From: Alviniconcha marisindica | Lineage: Eukaryota; Mollusca; Gastropoda; Provannidae | Length of the DNA stretch: 64,000 nucleotides | Reading direction: 5' to 3' | NCBI GenBank assembly: GCA_018857735.1 | Contig: JABMCL010003179.1 | Location: 424,001-488,000, forward strand | Shown: positions 39,825 through 54,100 of the stretch, in pieces | Numbering within the stretch: the first letter of the stretch is position 1 | Layout: every line of letters starts with the position of its first letter | Translations under genes and position numbers: made by a program | The notes under the pieces: model-generated | Told to the model about the DNA's origin: nothing | What the model saw: only the letters and a program-made list of their open reading frames with translations | Database searches by the model: none

Positions 39825-41394
39825 GGTGCATAGAAGGAATATAACGAGGAGTGAGGGAGGGTAAATGGGGGAGGAGGAGGGCAAGCAAGAAGACATAATT
39901 TGAAATCACTTGTTGTGGTATTATTTTTTGTATAGGTGAGTTTTTGACAGTTTTGAAATCATGGGAGGATTGAATGTGACGGATGTCAGAAGGGAACAAA
40001 TTCCATTGCTTTGGAGCACAGAAGGTGAAACAGCATTGGTCAGACTCAAAGGTTTTTGTTCTAACAATTGTACATGGGGGATGCAAAGTATCTGTGTGTA
40101 TGCAGAAGAATGAAGCTTCCTAGAAGGGGTGGACATGGTAAGAAGGTGAGAGAAATATGCGGGAGATGAGTCAGAGAAGAAGTTGTGACAGATAGTTTAC
40201 AGTTTGTAGTCAATTCTGGCTTGGAACAGTAACCAGTGAAGAGCTTGCAGAAGAGGTTGCACGTGATCACGTTTATGTGCCTTGAAAAGCAGTTTCTCTG
40301 CAGAGTGCTGAACTTTCTGTAGTCTACTGAGAAGGTAAAGTGGGCGGCCATAGAGAAGTGAATTACAACAAAAATATACAAAGTACGTATTGTAAGTCTA
40401 ACACAGACATCACGGTACTGCACAGATGGGTTTTGCCACTAAAGTCGCTTCACAGCAACATGTAGGGAGAATGCCAATGTTGCAGAGCAGCAACTTGCAG
40501 CAAGAACACCAACATCACCAATCAACGATTTGGGTCAGCAGAGTTACAAAACCTCTTGAATCTTTTGTGAATGAAACCACACATGGCCCCAAAGTTAGTC
40601 ACATGACAAAAACAAGGCCGGCTTTCATTTGGCACTGAAATCTCTTTGTCTTTGTTCGATTCTTACTGCATTTTCAGTATTTATCCGACTTGTGAAAATG
40701 GCTCACACTTCATCAATATACACACGTACAACTGTTCATTACAGTATGGAGCAAGCAATGAGCATGGTTATGGATGATCAGTGACCAAATGTACTCGCTG
40801 CTGACAGTGACAGTGGTTCAGTTTGAGATTTACTTTGTTGACTTAATTGTGAGTGAATTGTAAACAGATTACACAAAAACATGAGATGTGTGCATTCCAT
40901 CAGCTCTATGACTTTAAAATCAAATTTTAATCTAAAAAATAAACCAGCCCATGTCATGTTCTATTCAATTGTCTTTAAATTGATGTATATATTAATAAAA
41001 CTGGATGCGTGGTTGAAAAGATACAACAGTTTAAAGTAGGTAAGTAGTGATCTCCAATATAGTACTCCTGCACAGCTGGTTCTGAACTGCAGTGTGCTTC
41101 TGCACTGCTGGTTTCAAGGTGTATACTTTGCATTACACAGAAGCAGTAAGCACATAAACTTGAGTAGCAAAAGGTCCACAATGAAGATGTGCCTGTAGAC
41201 TATACAGTAATAATACCTGCCTTGTCCTGCAATATACAAAGTACAAAGAAAATACACACCGCCAGACCATGAACACAGTATCCAACTAAAGTCCATAGTA
41301 TGAAGTCGTACTATATCCTTTTATAATAATAATAAATAATTAAAGTATTTGTAACGCACAAAATCTTGTCCACAAAGACTATTCTAAGCACATG

Positions 41395-41457
<63 letters not shown>

Positions 41458-42259
41458 GCACCCACACACACGAACATTCTGACAGTTTCACAAGAACACA
41501 TGTGCCACTGATGTAGAACTGTACAGTTTGTCACTGTAGTAGTGGATCAGTTAATACTTTATTGTCTTCTTACTTGTAAAAGGAAATTTGCCTTGAAAAA
41601 CGTCAAATAAATTTGTATAATTCAACGTAAGACATAAACAATAGACCCCCTTCACTTAGATTTTTGCGCATGCGCAATGGACTGGCATGTGAAATCTGCC
41701 GGAAATAGGGGGGAACACGTCAGCTGGGTTGCTGGCCGAGCACATAGCTGTATTTCCCTGGTACTGGTAGTGGTGAAAACCTCGCATTTCACGCGACAAG
41801 GTGGGTGCAAAAGATCACTGCCGTGTAATCCACTGGTCGAATAAAAGCCAGGAGTCCCGCGAAACGTCTGTCATTTAGTTTCAGTAAAAAGGCAAAGTAT
41901 CGTATTCCGCGGCGCTAACTCAAGAATGATCCCCGGCCCAGTCTGTTGAGAATGAAGTTTTTGTATTTTTACGTGTTTTTTTCTTTCTTTCTTCCCCCGT
42001 CTTATTCAAGTGTACCGGCTGTGCGCTTAATTACTACAGTATATATACCACTGTTGTTAGAACGAGAGAATGTGTGTGCATGAGGGAGGCGGGGGGAATA
42101 ACTGCGGCATTAACTGATTAGGCTGTTTTGCCGGCAGGACGTGTCATTAGTGTCATGTGCATGTGAGGGTGAGTGTGTTGCTGTGTTGAAACCTCTAATT
42201 TCTGATCTCTGACCTTACATTTTACTATAATTATGTACAATCGTTTAGGCTAATTCTCG

Positions 42260-42344
<85 letters not shown>

Positions 42345-45300
42345 TAACAGCTTTCACTAATTTCAAGCCGATTTTCATCCTGTTTTAAGAATAATTTGTA
42401 AGGCTACACGGCTTGGTCTGTTATTTGTATGTGTGCGTGCGTGTATGCGCGCGCGCCTGCGCATGTGTGTGTCAGTCTTTGACTGAGAGAGAGAGAGATG
42501 AGGGTAGGTGTATGTATGTGTGCGTGTGGATGTGTGGGAGGCGGTGATATGGTGTATGGGTGTGGGTGTGAAGGCGGACAGGATGAGAATAGTGATTATA
42601 CTTGTGCCTCGTATATAGCCTGTTAATAGTATTTGAATGTGTGAGCTACTGTTTATTTTACAGCGCATTTCTGTAACCAATATTATTCTATGTAATAATG
42701 TTTATGATATTAGTATTGTCTGTCTGTTGTTGCGCTCTCTTAAAATTTGAATCATTTATACATGGTCTTTTTTTTTCTTTTTTTTTCTTCTTCTTTTTTC
42801 TTTTTTTTTTTCTTTTTGGGGGGGGGGGGGGGGGTTGGTTTGCTTGTTCCTTTAAATGGAATAAAGAAGTACTTAGCTTGACCTGACAAAATTAATAGAA
42901 ACAGCGGACTACTGACAAACCTAATGGTAAACACACCACCAAACCACAACAGTCTGCAGCAAATAAATAATGGGTGCGAGTTGAGCGACTCAAAGAGCTT
43001 TGTCATTTAATTAAAGTATGGAATGCATAAATACTCACACACAAAAGCAATAGCATAATAATACATCACTACACATACTTAGTCATACAAAACAAAGTGA
43101 AACTGACACACACTGAAACACAAACACCCCGCACTCATAGAGTCGTCTGCATGTGCGCACACGCGCACTCGCACTGACGCACACACACACACACATGTTT
43201 TCACAGGTTTCCGTGCACGCGCCCACACACACATCCAAGCACGCACACCAACCGCCACACACCTAGGCGGATCGCGCGCACTTGTGCTGGCATACACTAA
43301 ATGGCATACCCCAACCCTACCAGCTGACCCCAAGGGATTTTTTTTTAAAAATAATAATAACAACAACGGCCAGCCAGGTGCCGGAGCTTCTTTGTCAGTC
43401 AACGGATTGAATTAACTGGAAATTTTACGAAATCTGTGGGCAACTAAAATGATTCAGCCCAGTCAAATCTCAGTATGCTCTAAGTCAGTGTCAGCATGTT
43501 CCCCCCTACATCCGTTTTGAAGGAGTCGTAGAACTTTGTAGCCAACTCTGATTGGTTGTCGCTGTGTGACAGCGAGATACATGAAAGGGGTCTATTACAG
43601 TTATAGCTAGAAACTAACTTCCGGATTCACTTTTATTGCTTTTTTTGGTCCAAGAGCTAGACTGACCAAGCAAGATTGACCTCTTAGAAGGTAATTAACA
43701 TCTAACTAACATTCAAAGATTGCTTAACTGAACTTCAGTTGTTTGTTACTCATGAATATTTTTATAAATGACCGGAACAGTATGGCAAAGCCACCTGTAA
43801 TATGAGCAAACATTTTAAAAGACTTAAGAAAATATGATGAGAGAATTGATGGTAATTTATTTTTCAGAATTTCCTGTTTTACACTTATTTTTTGTGTGTT
43901 ATATCATTTATAGAAGAGCTGCTGGGTCCACTGTGTGTGATTTCTTATGTTGTTTGCAGGACACCCTTGAGCAGCTCCATCAAGAGGTGAAAATCTTGAA
44001 GACAGAGAACAGCGTTCTCAAATCACGGCTGTCTTTAGACCAGGTAACTGCCACCAGCAGTGGCAGTACATCAGGGGTTATAAGCAACCCAGATGGTGAA
44101 CGGCTTCATTTACTTACCAAGAAACTGCAAGATGCTCAAAAGCTGTATGAGCGGGTGAAGCAGGACATCAACAAGTTAAAGCAGGCACTGTCTTTTATAT
44201 ATTCTAAATGTGTATGTGGGTGAACGCATGTGGGTAGAAGTCTGATTGAAAGTCTAAACTAAAAGCCAGCAGGAACATGTATGCAAAATGTAGCATGCAC
44301 ATGATACAGATTTTGTTGGCATGTTGTGGTTATTTCCTGTACCAGTATCTGGGTCAGCATCATGGGCTTCAGACTTGTCCCAACATTCCTACACCAGCCC
44401 CCATGGGACAGGCTTAAACATTGTCTTGGGTGTCCAACCTGTTCCTGTCTCTTTCTCCTACCTTTGTCTTTTTTTCTGTAGATGGTCCTTTCACCAGTCT
44501 TCTTTATTTCCAAACATTTTTTTCTGCATTCTTAAAAATTACAGGGCCAGAAAAATTAAATATGTTACTTACTTCATTGTCACAAGCAATTGGTGCAGTT
44601 TCCAATGGTGAGAGCTTTCAGAAAATAAAAAGGCCACAATACATAGTTTTCTACAACAAGGTGAGCATCTGAAACTGGATCAGATGGCTAGGGACTGTAT
44701 TATATATATCTAAATATATAATTTGTCACATTTTCCTTTATATTGGATTCACATGGATCAGTGTTTGGCCACTTACTTTAATGTTGCAGTTTGCTCAAAC
44801 ACTGTAAATGTGATAAATGTCAAACTTTGGTCATTAAGCCATCCAATTCATTTCCAATGACACTGACTTCATTTCAAAGTCACAGCAGCATCAGATATTT
44901 GCAAAAATTCAGTTTGTTTTATTTCACTTTCAGTATGGGATATATTTATGTGGTTTGTTAAATACATAAACTAGTTCATGCATATGTAATGGTATGGAGT
45001 GGTAGAAGGACAGGCAGCAGAGTCAGTCATAAAGGGAGACCAGAGCAAGCGTACAGCAGTCAGGATTTATTCTCAGCAAACAAGTTTTAGCACATACAAA
45101 ATGATCACTCGCACGCATAGATAAAAGGGTGGCGCGGGTTGCAAGGAAAACACACTCTCGCTACAATCAAATGAACCCTCTGGACCGCAGAATGGCTAAC
45201 ATTTGTGTTTCCTTGACCCATACAAGTATAATTTTCTCAGCAATAACTAAACTAATTAAATCATAAAAAACGTCAAATAAAAGTTAAAATTACAATCTTT

Positions 45301-48122
45301 TAAACCGTATAAACAAAATGTACAAACATGACTTATTTTATTCACAACAAGCGTGGGAAGCATGGCTTGGGCCGGATTATAGACAGATTCATACAACTAA
45401 ATCACAGCTAACACAGTGTTCAAAATATTAATGTTACTTAAACTTACATCAGAATAAACAGCACGCTCCCACGGTTAAAATGGTACAGTCATAACAATTA
45501 CAATACGATATCTGAGTGAGAAGCAAGACGCACTCAAAGATTAGCAATAAAACAGTTGGCGTGAACTTTCACCAGGGGCGCATTATCTAGTTGCAGCATT
45601 GCTGATAAAGTGATATCAAGTAGTCTATGAATACAACTTAGCTTCTACAGTACACAGTACTTAATAAGTTAATTTCAACCCAAAATAAACACTAAACATG
45701 AAGTCACTTATGCAAAATACTATCCAACAAAGGATTGATCGACACATAATTACTTTAATCGAGTCAAAACAACAATTCACTACCAAACAGAGACTGAAGT
45801 GGGCTGTGTCATGCAAGCGACGGCTATAAAAAGAACAGACCTAGCGAAGCATTGGCTACTGATATAGCTCAATCCTGCATCTAAATAAACAGGATGTACA
45901 CATTCAAAGATCTAATAGATACCAAATTATATTACACATGGCTTGGTGCATAAAAAGGAGTAGGTAAACAAACAACAAGTGATCAAAATGTGAAGGGGGA
46001 GATATAGGTTTGAATCTGGCATGCACCTGCTATTGGCCGGTCGGCTGTGTGAAGCTGTGAGATGTTACGCTACACACAGTGCTTCAAAACAAAAGTGTTG
46101 TCTGCTCCGGTTCCCGGGTTGCTCTCAGTACGGTAATAAAATTGCATGGATCTGATAAACGGGGGTGGGGTTACCATAAAAATGTGTACAAAGAGCACTT
46201 GCTCACACATAATTATACAGAGCTTACATAGTGGTTTTGGTGGTTTACTGCGAAATAAGAATCAGCAAACAAAAGGAGTTGATCAGCACTCAAAAGATGT
46301 CACATGAACATCAAACAAAGACCTGAGTCGCCAATGGTAGCTCTCACGTAGCATTTGAGTGAATACACTTATACAGGGTACATTAACTCCAACCCAAAAG
46401 GGACATCCTCCAACAAAATTTAAAAAACAAAACAGACTTGACAAACTGGCTCTGCAGCAAAACTTGTTTAATGAGAGTTTTTTTATTTCATGGTGACCCT
46501 GAAGAAATCACATTGGGTGAGCTGTTTCTCGGGTTGATTTAGTATGCATACATATATGAGCAACTTACAAAGGGCAAAAACTGAACTGTCTAAAGTGTGA
46601 CAGCATGGCTGAATTTGAAGTGTGATGGTGAAGCAAATGTTTAGAAGTGTTGTATGAGCACAACTCTCAGAGGAAATAATGATTAGAAGATACTTTCTTG
46701 ACTACTTGCTAAGTTGAAGGGTTATATAATTGGACAGGTCAAGTCAATATACTTTAATCATCCCCCACAGGGCAATTTAGCTAACTACTAAGGCTCATTA
46801 ATTTAAAAAAATACATGCAAAAAGAACATCAGTGCAATGTCAAAAGCATTTAAACTGATAATAATAGACGTACTGGATACAAAAATAAAAAATCCATAAT
46901 TATGATAATACAATTATCACAGCAGAAAACTTATCCTTCTAGCCCACCTACCCAGACACACACACACACACATACTCCTCACCCAGCCTACTTACACACA
47001 CCACTACTATAATCAGAATCCTACATTTTGTGCTCTGGTGGCATGCATTGTATAACAAAATGCACTTCACCAATAACAAAATCATTACTGTTTGGGGCAG
47101 CATATTAAAACCATTTGTTGCTGCTTGTGTGACCCACCCCGTGTTACTGCAGTAGCACATAAAAGATCCTGGTCCTCCTGCCAAGAGTGCAGGTGGCAGG
47201 TTACAGCTAAACACACATGCACCCTGCCTATGTATCTTTGAATGACGCTGTAAACTGGTGCATGGTTGCATGGTGTACACAGAACTTGCGCTGAGACAGC
47301 AGCAGTTTCACGTAGCACCAGCCATGTAACAACCAAATAGCACTGTCAGTACACCACTTCATTGGATTTTAAAAAATGTGCTATAAAAAATAAAAAAAAT
47401 GAAAGAGAAACTCATTCAGAATCACATATGACATGAGCGCAGTGAGTCTGCTCTAGAGTAGAGACTATTTCTATATACTAGCGATCAATAATGATAATAA
47501 CAATAATAATAAATTGCAGTGTGTGACAGCTGGGAGATGGGTGTGGGGAATAAAGGGTCAACCCATAAAGGAAAGGTCAAGAGCTGGTATGCCAGAAACG
47601 TGATGATCTGTTAACCTTCTGTTGTGACAAAACATTTGCATGATAAACCAAAGCCAAGCTGCCTATAATTACCAACACTGGCAAAAACAATAACACCTGC
47701 CTAGAGGGTTTATGTTGTAAAGCTGGTAGGTGGCCACAGCTAAGCTGGGACTCTAGGAGCATTCAACTATATAAGGATACAAGGATATTTATTTGCCAAT
47801 GACATTTAAATGTACACAGGAATAGTTCTTCGTAGAAAATTGCATCCATTTATTGGATCCAAGCAACAGTAATTACCGTTGAGGGTGATATCTCCTTGCC
47901 TATGTTGAGCTGCCTCGAAGCCTGAACACCTTTGGGGCCATTTTTTCTAGATCAAACACTCTCGTGCATCCTTTCTGGATCCATAGGTCAAGGGCAGAGT
48001 ATTCATACTTGCAGAGTTACTTTTCTTTGCAAAGTACTCTCAAACTTCCTAAATTCAGTAAAGTTATAAATAAGTAATGTTCAACAATGTAACAATCTCA
48101 GTCATTCAGTATAAGCTACCAC

Positions 48123-48163
<41 letters not shown>

Positions 48164-51100
48164 CATTGGATAACATTTCTCAGTTTGCACAGGCAGGTGT
48201 GAGTAAACCTGCACATCTGACTTACAAAACCCTGCACACTAAAACAAGCCAACCCTAAATCACAGCTAACCACAGTCATATAAAAACTTAATTTCATAGT
48301 ATGTGCATTATGGAGCATCACAAAAGGCCAGCTCCAATTAAATTGGAACAGCTGTGACTAGTAGAACAAACCTTGCAGAATATCTAATAATAACACATTC
48401 TGAAACTCAAAATGGAACAGTTATAACTGTTGCTGGATAAAATCCATAACAGTGGTTATGTGTATTGCCAACACACATCATTCCCCCAAGTCTTACTGCT
48501 ACAACTATTAACATGTAATTATTAATTAATTATGTATAGTTCCACTTTTAGGAAGGGGTGGGTGGGTAGGAGCTGTTTGTACCTTTTGGTATGAGTGTCC
48601 TTTGGTAGTTTTAGCTTGCGAGAGCTTACATGTATGCTCTGTGTGTATCTGGCACTGTGAACACGCAAGGTTTTGTGTGGAAGTTTTTTATGCGCCATAT
48701 ATAAATTTCATTCATTCATTAATAATTGCTATAAAATTATTACAGACTTTAAAAGAAACCAGTAAAGACTAAAATTAAATAACTGCCTTAAAGATATATA
48801 TATATCGCAAACAATGAAATAGACTTGAAATGCTTGGCTTCGACTTATCCATGAAAACATGTTCAACTTTGTTGAAATTTGACTTATCCGTTGTTAAATT
48901 AGTGATGCAAAGAGCAGTTTGGTTGGGAAATTTAAAAAAGGTTAGACTGAAGCAAAGTTTGACTTAACCATTTTTGACTTAAGCATATTCAACTGTACTT
49001 ACAATCCCACATCACTCCAAAAACTCCCATATCTTACACATCTTGTGTGGCATGTGCGTAAGCACACCTATCATTCATTACTATTTTATCAATGATGTTA
49101 GTTGTGATCAAAAGCACTTAAGTAGATACTTGTAAATTGTAGCTTGTAAATTTTTATGGGGTGTAGCACTATATAAGAGTTATTATTATTATAGTTAGTT
49201 GTAGAACTTTGTTTAAAAAAAAAAAAAAAAAAAAAAGGAAAAATGTGATCATTGTTGAGTGCAAAATGGCTTGCAGCTGAAATCTTCATTCTTTTTTTTC
49301 TTTTCTTTTTTTATCCAGTCAAATGGAAAACACACTCTCGGTCATTATTTAAGCTGCAAACCAAAGAAAAAATTCTCACTGGTTTTCTTTGTATCAGTGA
49401 TAAAAGTGACATGGTTCATAGGATCTATGCAAGATACGTGTTCACAATATTATTATATAGTTCACATAATTATTTTACTGCTGTAAAAGTTACAAAGATT
49501 ACATAGTCAAACTCATGAATCCTAGTTTCACAGATCCATATACTTTGTGCATATACCTAGTTTGTTTAGAGCATTTCATTTGGAAAACTTGAAGTGTCAC
49601 TGTCACAGCTCCAAGCAATCTTGGGTATCATTAATTTAATAAAGCCTAACACTGCGGTCAACCATACTTTCCACATGCTTTCCACAAGTCTTTATCCTTT
49701 TAAAATCAGATGTCACAGTTTGTTCATCAACCTCTTTGCCTGTGTAGCAAGAGATACAGTATTGTTTCCCCATTGTGACCGTACAGTATTGTTTCCCTAT
49801 TGTGACCTGTAGTAATAACTGTCACTTGCCATCAGTATCCAGCTCAGAGTGAAGGGGGACTTCTGAACTCTTCTTGTGGAAAGCCTTGGTTATGGGCACA
49901 GTATGTAATATATATATATAGTAACTACTAGTATATTGACAATAACAGTTACTTACAGTATTTAGGCATTCAGTGGGGGGTGGGGGATTTTTGCTGCTCA
50001 GGGCAACAACCCTTGGTAAATATTTAATAGTTTCATACTTTGTTCCACCTTGATACAGTCTGACTGGGTGTTAGAAATTGAGTAACTGTCTTTGTTTGAT
50101 TCTTTTCTTCTTCTTTTAGGAGAATAACAACTTGAAGGAAGAAAATGTCAACCTTGTGCGAGAAAATGCCAAACTTAAAGAAGAGGTTTCCAGTCGTTCT
50201 CCTCACAGGTACTATAAATCAAAACATATTTTTTATCTGCTTACATGTCAGAATATATCTTTATGTTCTTTAATTCACATAAAATCTTTTATACAACATA
50301 TCAAACAAAATACACAAATGTGAGTGAAAAAGGGCAACTTTAGTTATAAAGTGCCAGAAAGTAAAACAGCTTAACAGTTGGTGGTCCTGCTCTGTTCATC
50401 CACTTGTGTACCATTCTGTGCTCTTGTTTTGGTACTTGACACCAGCAGGACCATCCAAATTTGTGATAACACCTACATATGTATATGGGGGAGTGCTGAT
50501 TGCAAATTTTTGCAAAATATTGCATTTTTGGGGTGCCGTTTCTTTTTAGCCACATCACTGCATAACTATGGAAAATGACTGAATACTGATTCAAGTTATG
50601 GCCACCAGGCTACTGTAAACTCAGTGTCATCAACGATTGTATAGCTACACAGCTATGCGATCTTCAGTATCATCTCGGCTGTGGTCCTGCACTCCCGTCT
50701 GGCATGTACTGCAAGTCCAGTCAATGAAGGGCAGGATCTGGACAACAACAAAATTAATGCATAAGCTACCATCGCTTCTTTTACTATAAGGCGTGAGCTG
50801 GTTTGGCCTAGCGGTAAGGCGTTAGGCTGGTAAGCAGAAGGACCTCGGTTCGATACTGCTTCGGCTCTCCTTTCTCTTCAAAAAGGCTGTGGTTTGTGGA
50901 CACTGTCTTGTGACTTTGTCCATCACTTCCTACTGAAACATTAAAATGGCTGTCATCGCTGCCCATCTTAATGCAGAAGTCATTCTGGTGGTGACAGTGT
51001 AGTGATAGGTATATAATCTCCCTCTCCCCCCACCTCCCTCCCTTCTCCCCATCCCTAATAAGCCGTACGGTGTCTGTGGACGTTAAGCACCATGTTTACT

Positions 51101-54100
51101 TACTTACTATAAGGCTGTATTTTTTCCCCCTCTCAAATCGTGGGTAGTGCCATGTCTGTGAATAAGATTTGCATACTTTTCTGAAGAACGGTAATGATTA
51201 ATTTGAAACCAAATTGTAATCAACACATATTTGGAAGAAGAATCAATCTCCATAGCAGACTGAAACAAAAATCACATACCCAGCCTTAACAAACTGATCA
51301 GTGCTATTTTCCAGTGGACTGACTGAGAACGTGATCCCAGAAATTGGATTTGGAACAAACCAGCATGCCTAGTCATGCTGTCAGCGTATAGCAGCATTTG
51401 TTCAAAGACAGAAGATTACAAAACTGCAAACAAAATACATGTTGACACTGAATACGGATGAGAGAAAATGGTGGTGGCCTTGAGTTTGACTTCATCTCAT
51501 TACCAAGTCCTACGGTAGATGAGAATTGGGTTAGCAGACATTGTCCAAAAATGATGCTGCATATGGTGTTCCAATCTGTTCAGACTTTCTGTGAACAGCA
51601 AATTCATGGCATTTTCTTTTGTTTCCATCAGGTTTTGCTCATTGACTATGACATCGCCAATGCAGCTTATATTCATGTGTGCCTTCTCTATGAGCCTTAT
51701 ATTCAGGAGCACCCACTTAAATATTTTGTACACAGTTGGACTATCCTTTGGCTGTTTTCTGCTCATTTCTTCTTCTTCTTTTTAGAAAATCCAAACACAT
51801 GAAAGGTTCAAAAGATGTCATATAAGCACCTGCCAGCCTGGCATGTGTGTAATACAAGGTACATAAACTCCACCAGAGGTACACCCTGATCTGGTGGAGT
51901 TTATATACCTTGTATTTACACACCTGCCAGGTGAGAGTCACCGAAGGCCACTCAGGTCTTTGTTGTGCTTGTGTGACATCTTTCGAGCACTAATTAAACT
52001 CTGTTGTGTGATGATTATGCACAAGCACTCTGGGCCTCATTCTGTTTCAGATTTGTTACATGAAAGGTTAAAAAGAATGCTAACATGACACAACACAATG
52101 TGCACATTTTTGGGGCAAGCCCCTTTGTCAAGCAACAGAACAACACTTAAATAGTGAAAAATGAAACGTAGGCTACTTATCTGCTTGTGGTGGTGGTGTC
52201 TTTGTGTCCAGTGTATCAAAGAATGTTGGCATGTAGTAAAATAGGTGGTGTGATGTAATAAATATTGTACGAGATCAAAATTAGATGACTCAGAAGAGAG
52301 ACAGAGAGAAAGGTGGGGGAACTGAGCTTTGGAATACAAATGGATTTGTTTTTTTAAGGGGGGGGGGGTTGAGTCCAACCTTGGAACATTCCAGGGGATG
52401 AATGGGAAAACCAGTGTACCTGGGGGGAAAAAAGCCATTACTTGGACATAGAGAGAACCCTATTGATAATAACCTTTATGAGGGTTCAACTGCCATCAAA
52501 GCCATGGAAAACATAACAAAAAAATGTAAAAATCACACAGAAAAGAGAGAAACTTTGGAGTGGGTGTCAAGATTCAAACACATAAAAGATCAAAAGAATG
52601 CTTATTTATTATGATGTAGACAACACAATGCAATTTTCCAGGGAAATCCCCTCTTCAGGCCACAAAACGACATTTAAACAACAGGAAATGGTTAAAAACA
52701 ATGAAAAATGATATGAGAGGTGATATGAAATGGTTAAAAACAATAAAAAATGATATGAGAGGTGAAGTAACATATCTTTTTCTGGTTGTGTTCAGTGCTT
52801 GCCTGAAGAATCTTGGCATGACAATGACGTGTAATAGGTATGTTGTAATGAATATTATGTGATGTAAAAGTGACAGAGAAAGGTGAGGAGATAGGGGCGG
52901 GGTGGAAGAAGAGAGAGAGAGAGCGTGCTAAGCTTTGGAATACAGATTTATGGGGGAGGGGAGGTGGGGGGTGGGGGGAAGAGAGAAAAAATGTATATAT
53001 AGATTCGACCTTGGAAAAGGATGAAGGCTTCCAGTTCCAAACATCTCAGGGGATGAATGGGAAAACTGGAGTACCCGGGGGGGAAAAACACTAGTCGGAT
53101 GCAGTGAAAACCCTATGATATTAATCTTGATGAGGGTTTCACTGCCATCAAAGTTCATCAAAACAAAACAAAAAAATATAAACAAAAAAAAGAGACAGAG
53201 AGAAGCAGAGAGAGGGAGAGAGAAGGAGAGAGAAAGAGCTACACACACGCACATACACTCTCATACAATCACACATATACACACCATTGCAGTTCTGTTA
53301 TCGGCTACAATGAAGGCATGGGAGGGAGTGGGAGGAAGAAAGAAAAAACAACAGAAAACTACATATTCAACAGCATATTTCCAACTGCGTAAGGTCTAAA
53401 TAGACACCAGTCAAATGACACTGAAGTATGGTTACAGTCTTTCATTCATTCCACCTGGATTCCTGCTGCTGCCCCCAAGGGGTGGGCTTCTCATGCCGGG
53501 GGTATTTAAACCAAGTTGTTCCACCTCTTTCACTCTTCTTACATCTAGTTTCTATCTACCGGTCCTTTCAACTATATTTCATTCCAAAAACTCTCTCCAC
53601 GATACCTCCATTTTCAGCTCCCTTCTTACAACTTATTTCTACCTAACCGACCATTTTCCTGTATTTATCTACAACACAGCTCTTCTTTATAAATATAGTT
53701 CTTGCTCTCTGCGGTCACCTTCAGACCCAGCGTTTTGCCATGCGCTGCATCCCATGTCAGGGGAGGATGGGATCCTGGTGGCTGAGGTCCCCCTTGGGGT
53801 CCAACATGCTTCTTCAGCCCGGACTTCCTCTAGATGGGTGGTTGGGTTGGCCCAACCCAATCAATCGGCTGGTGGTGCTTTGCCCTAATTTTGATTAGAA
53901 GGCAGCGGCTCAGGGTCAATCAGGGGACAGAAGTAAACTTTGTTTTTCTTGATCATATGAGTATATTGCGTTTTGAGCCCTGGTGCGCACTTGCTGGATT
54001 TTCCGCTTGTGTGCATCCCCTTGTTGGACTCGGTGGCGGGTGGGGACAAAACATAATGAAACATTACTTAACATACAACGGCAACAAAACACCAATCCAA

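Noticed and set aside
41795..41900. Possible THAP-like zinc-finger remnant (DHC-VIHWSNKSQESRETSV)
   Set aside because: Too short and interrupted by stops; Cys spacing not verifiable by eye.
44041..44049. Strong donor CAG|GTAACT inside OBI1 exon 4
   Set aside because: Using it would drop the conserved LTKKLQDAQKLYERVKQDINKLKQ part that matches the vertebrate protein; it could serve as a minor alternative.
50804..50860. Free-standing tRNA gene
   Set aside because: A and B boxes are present, but the segment is the head of a SINE with target-site duplications, and no proper acceptor stem closes.
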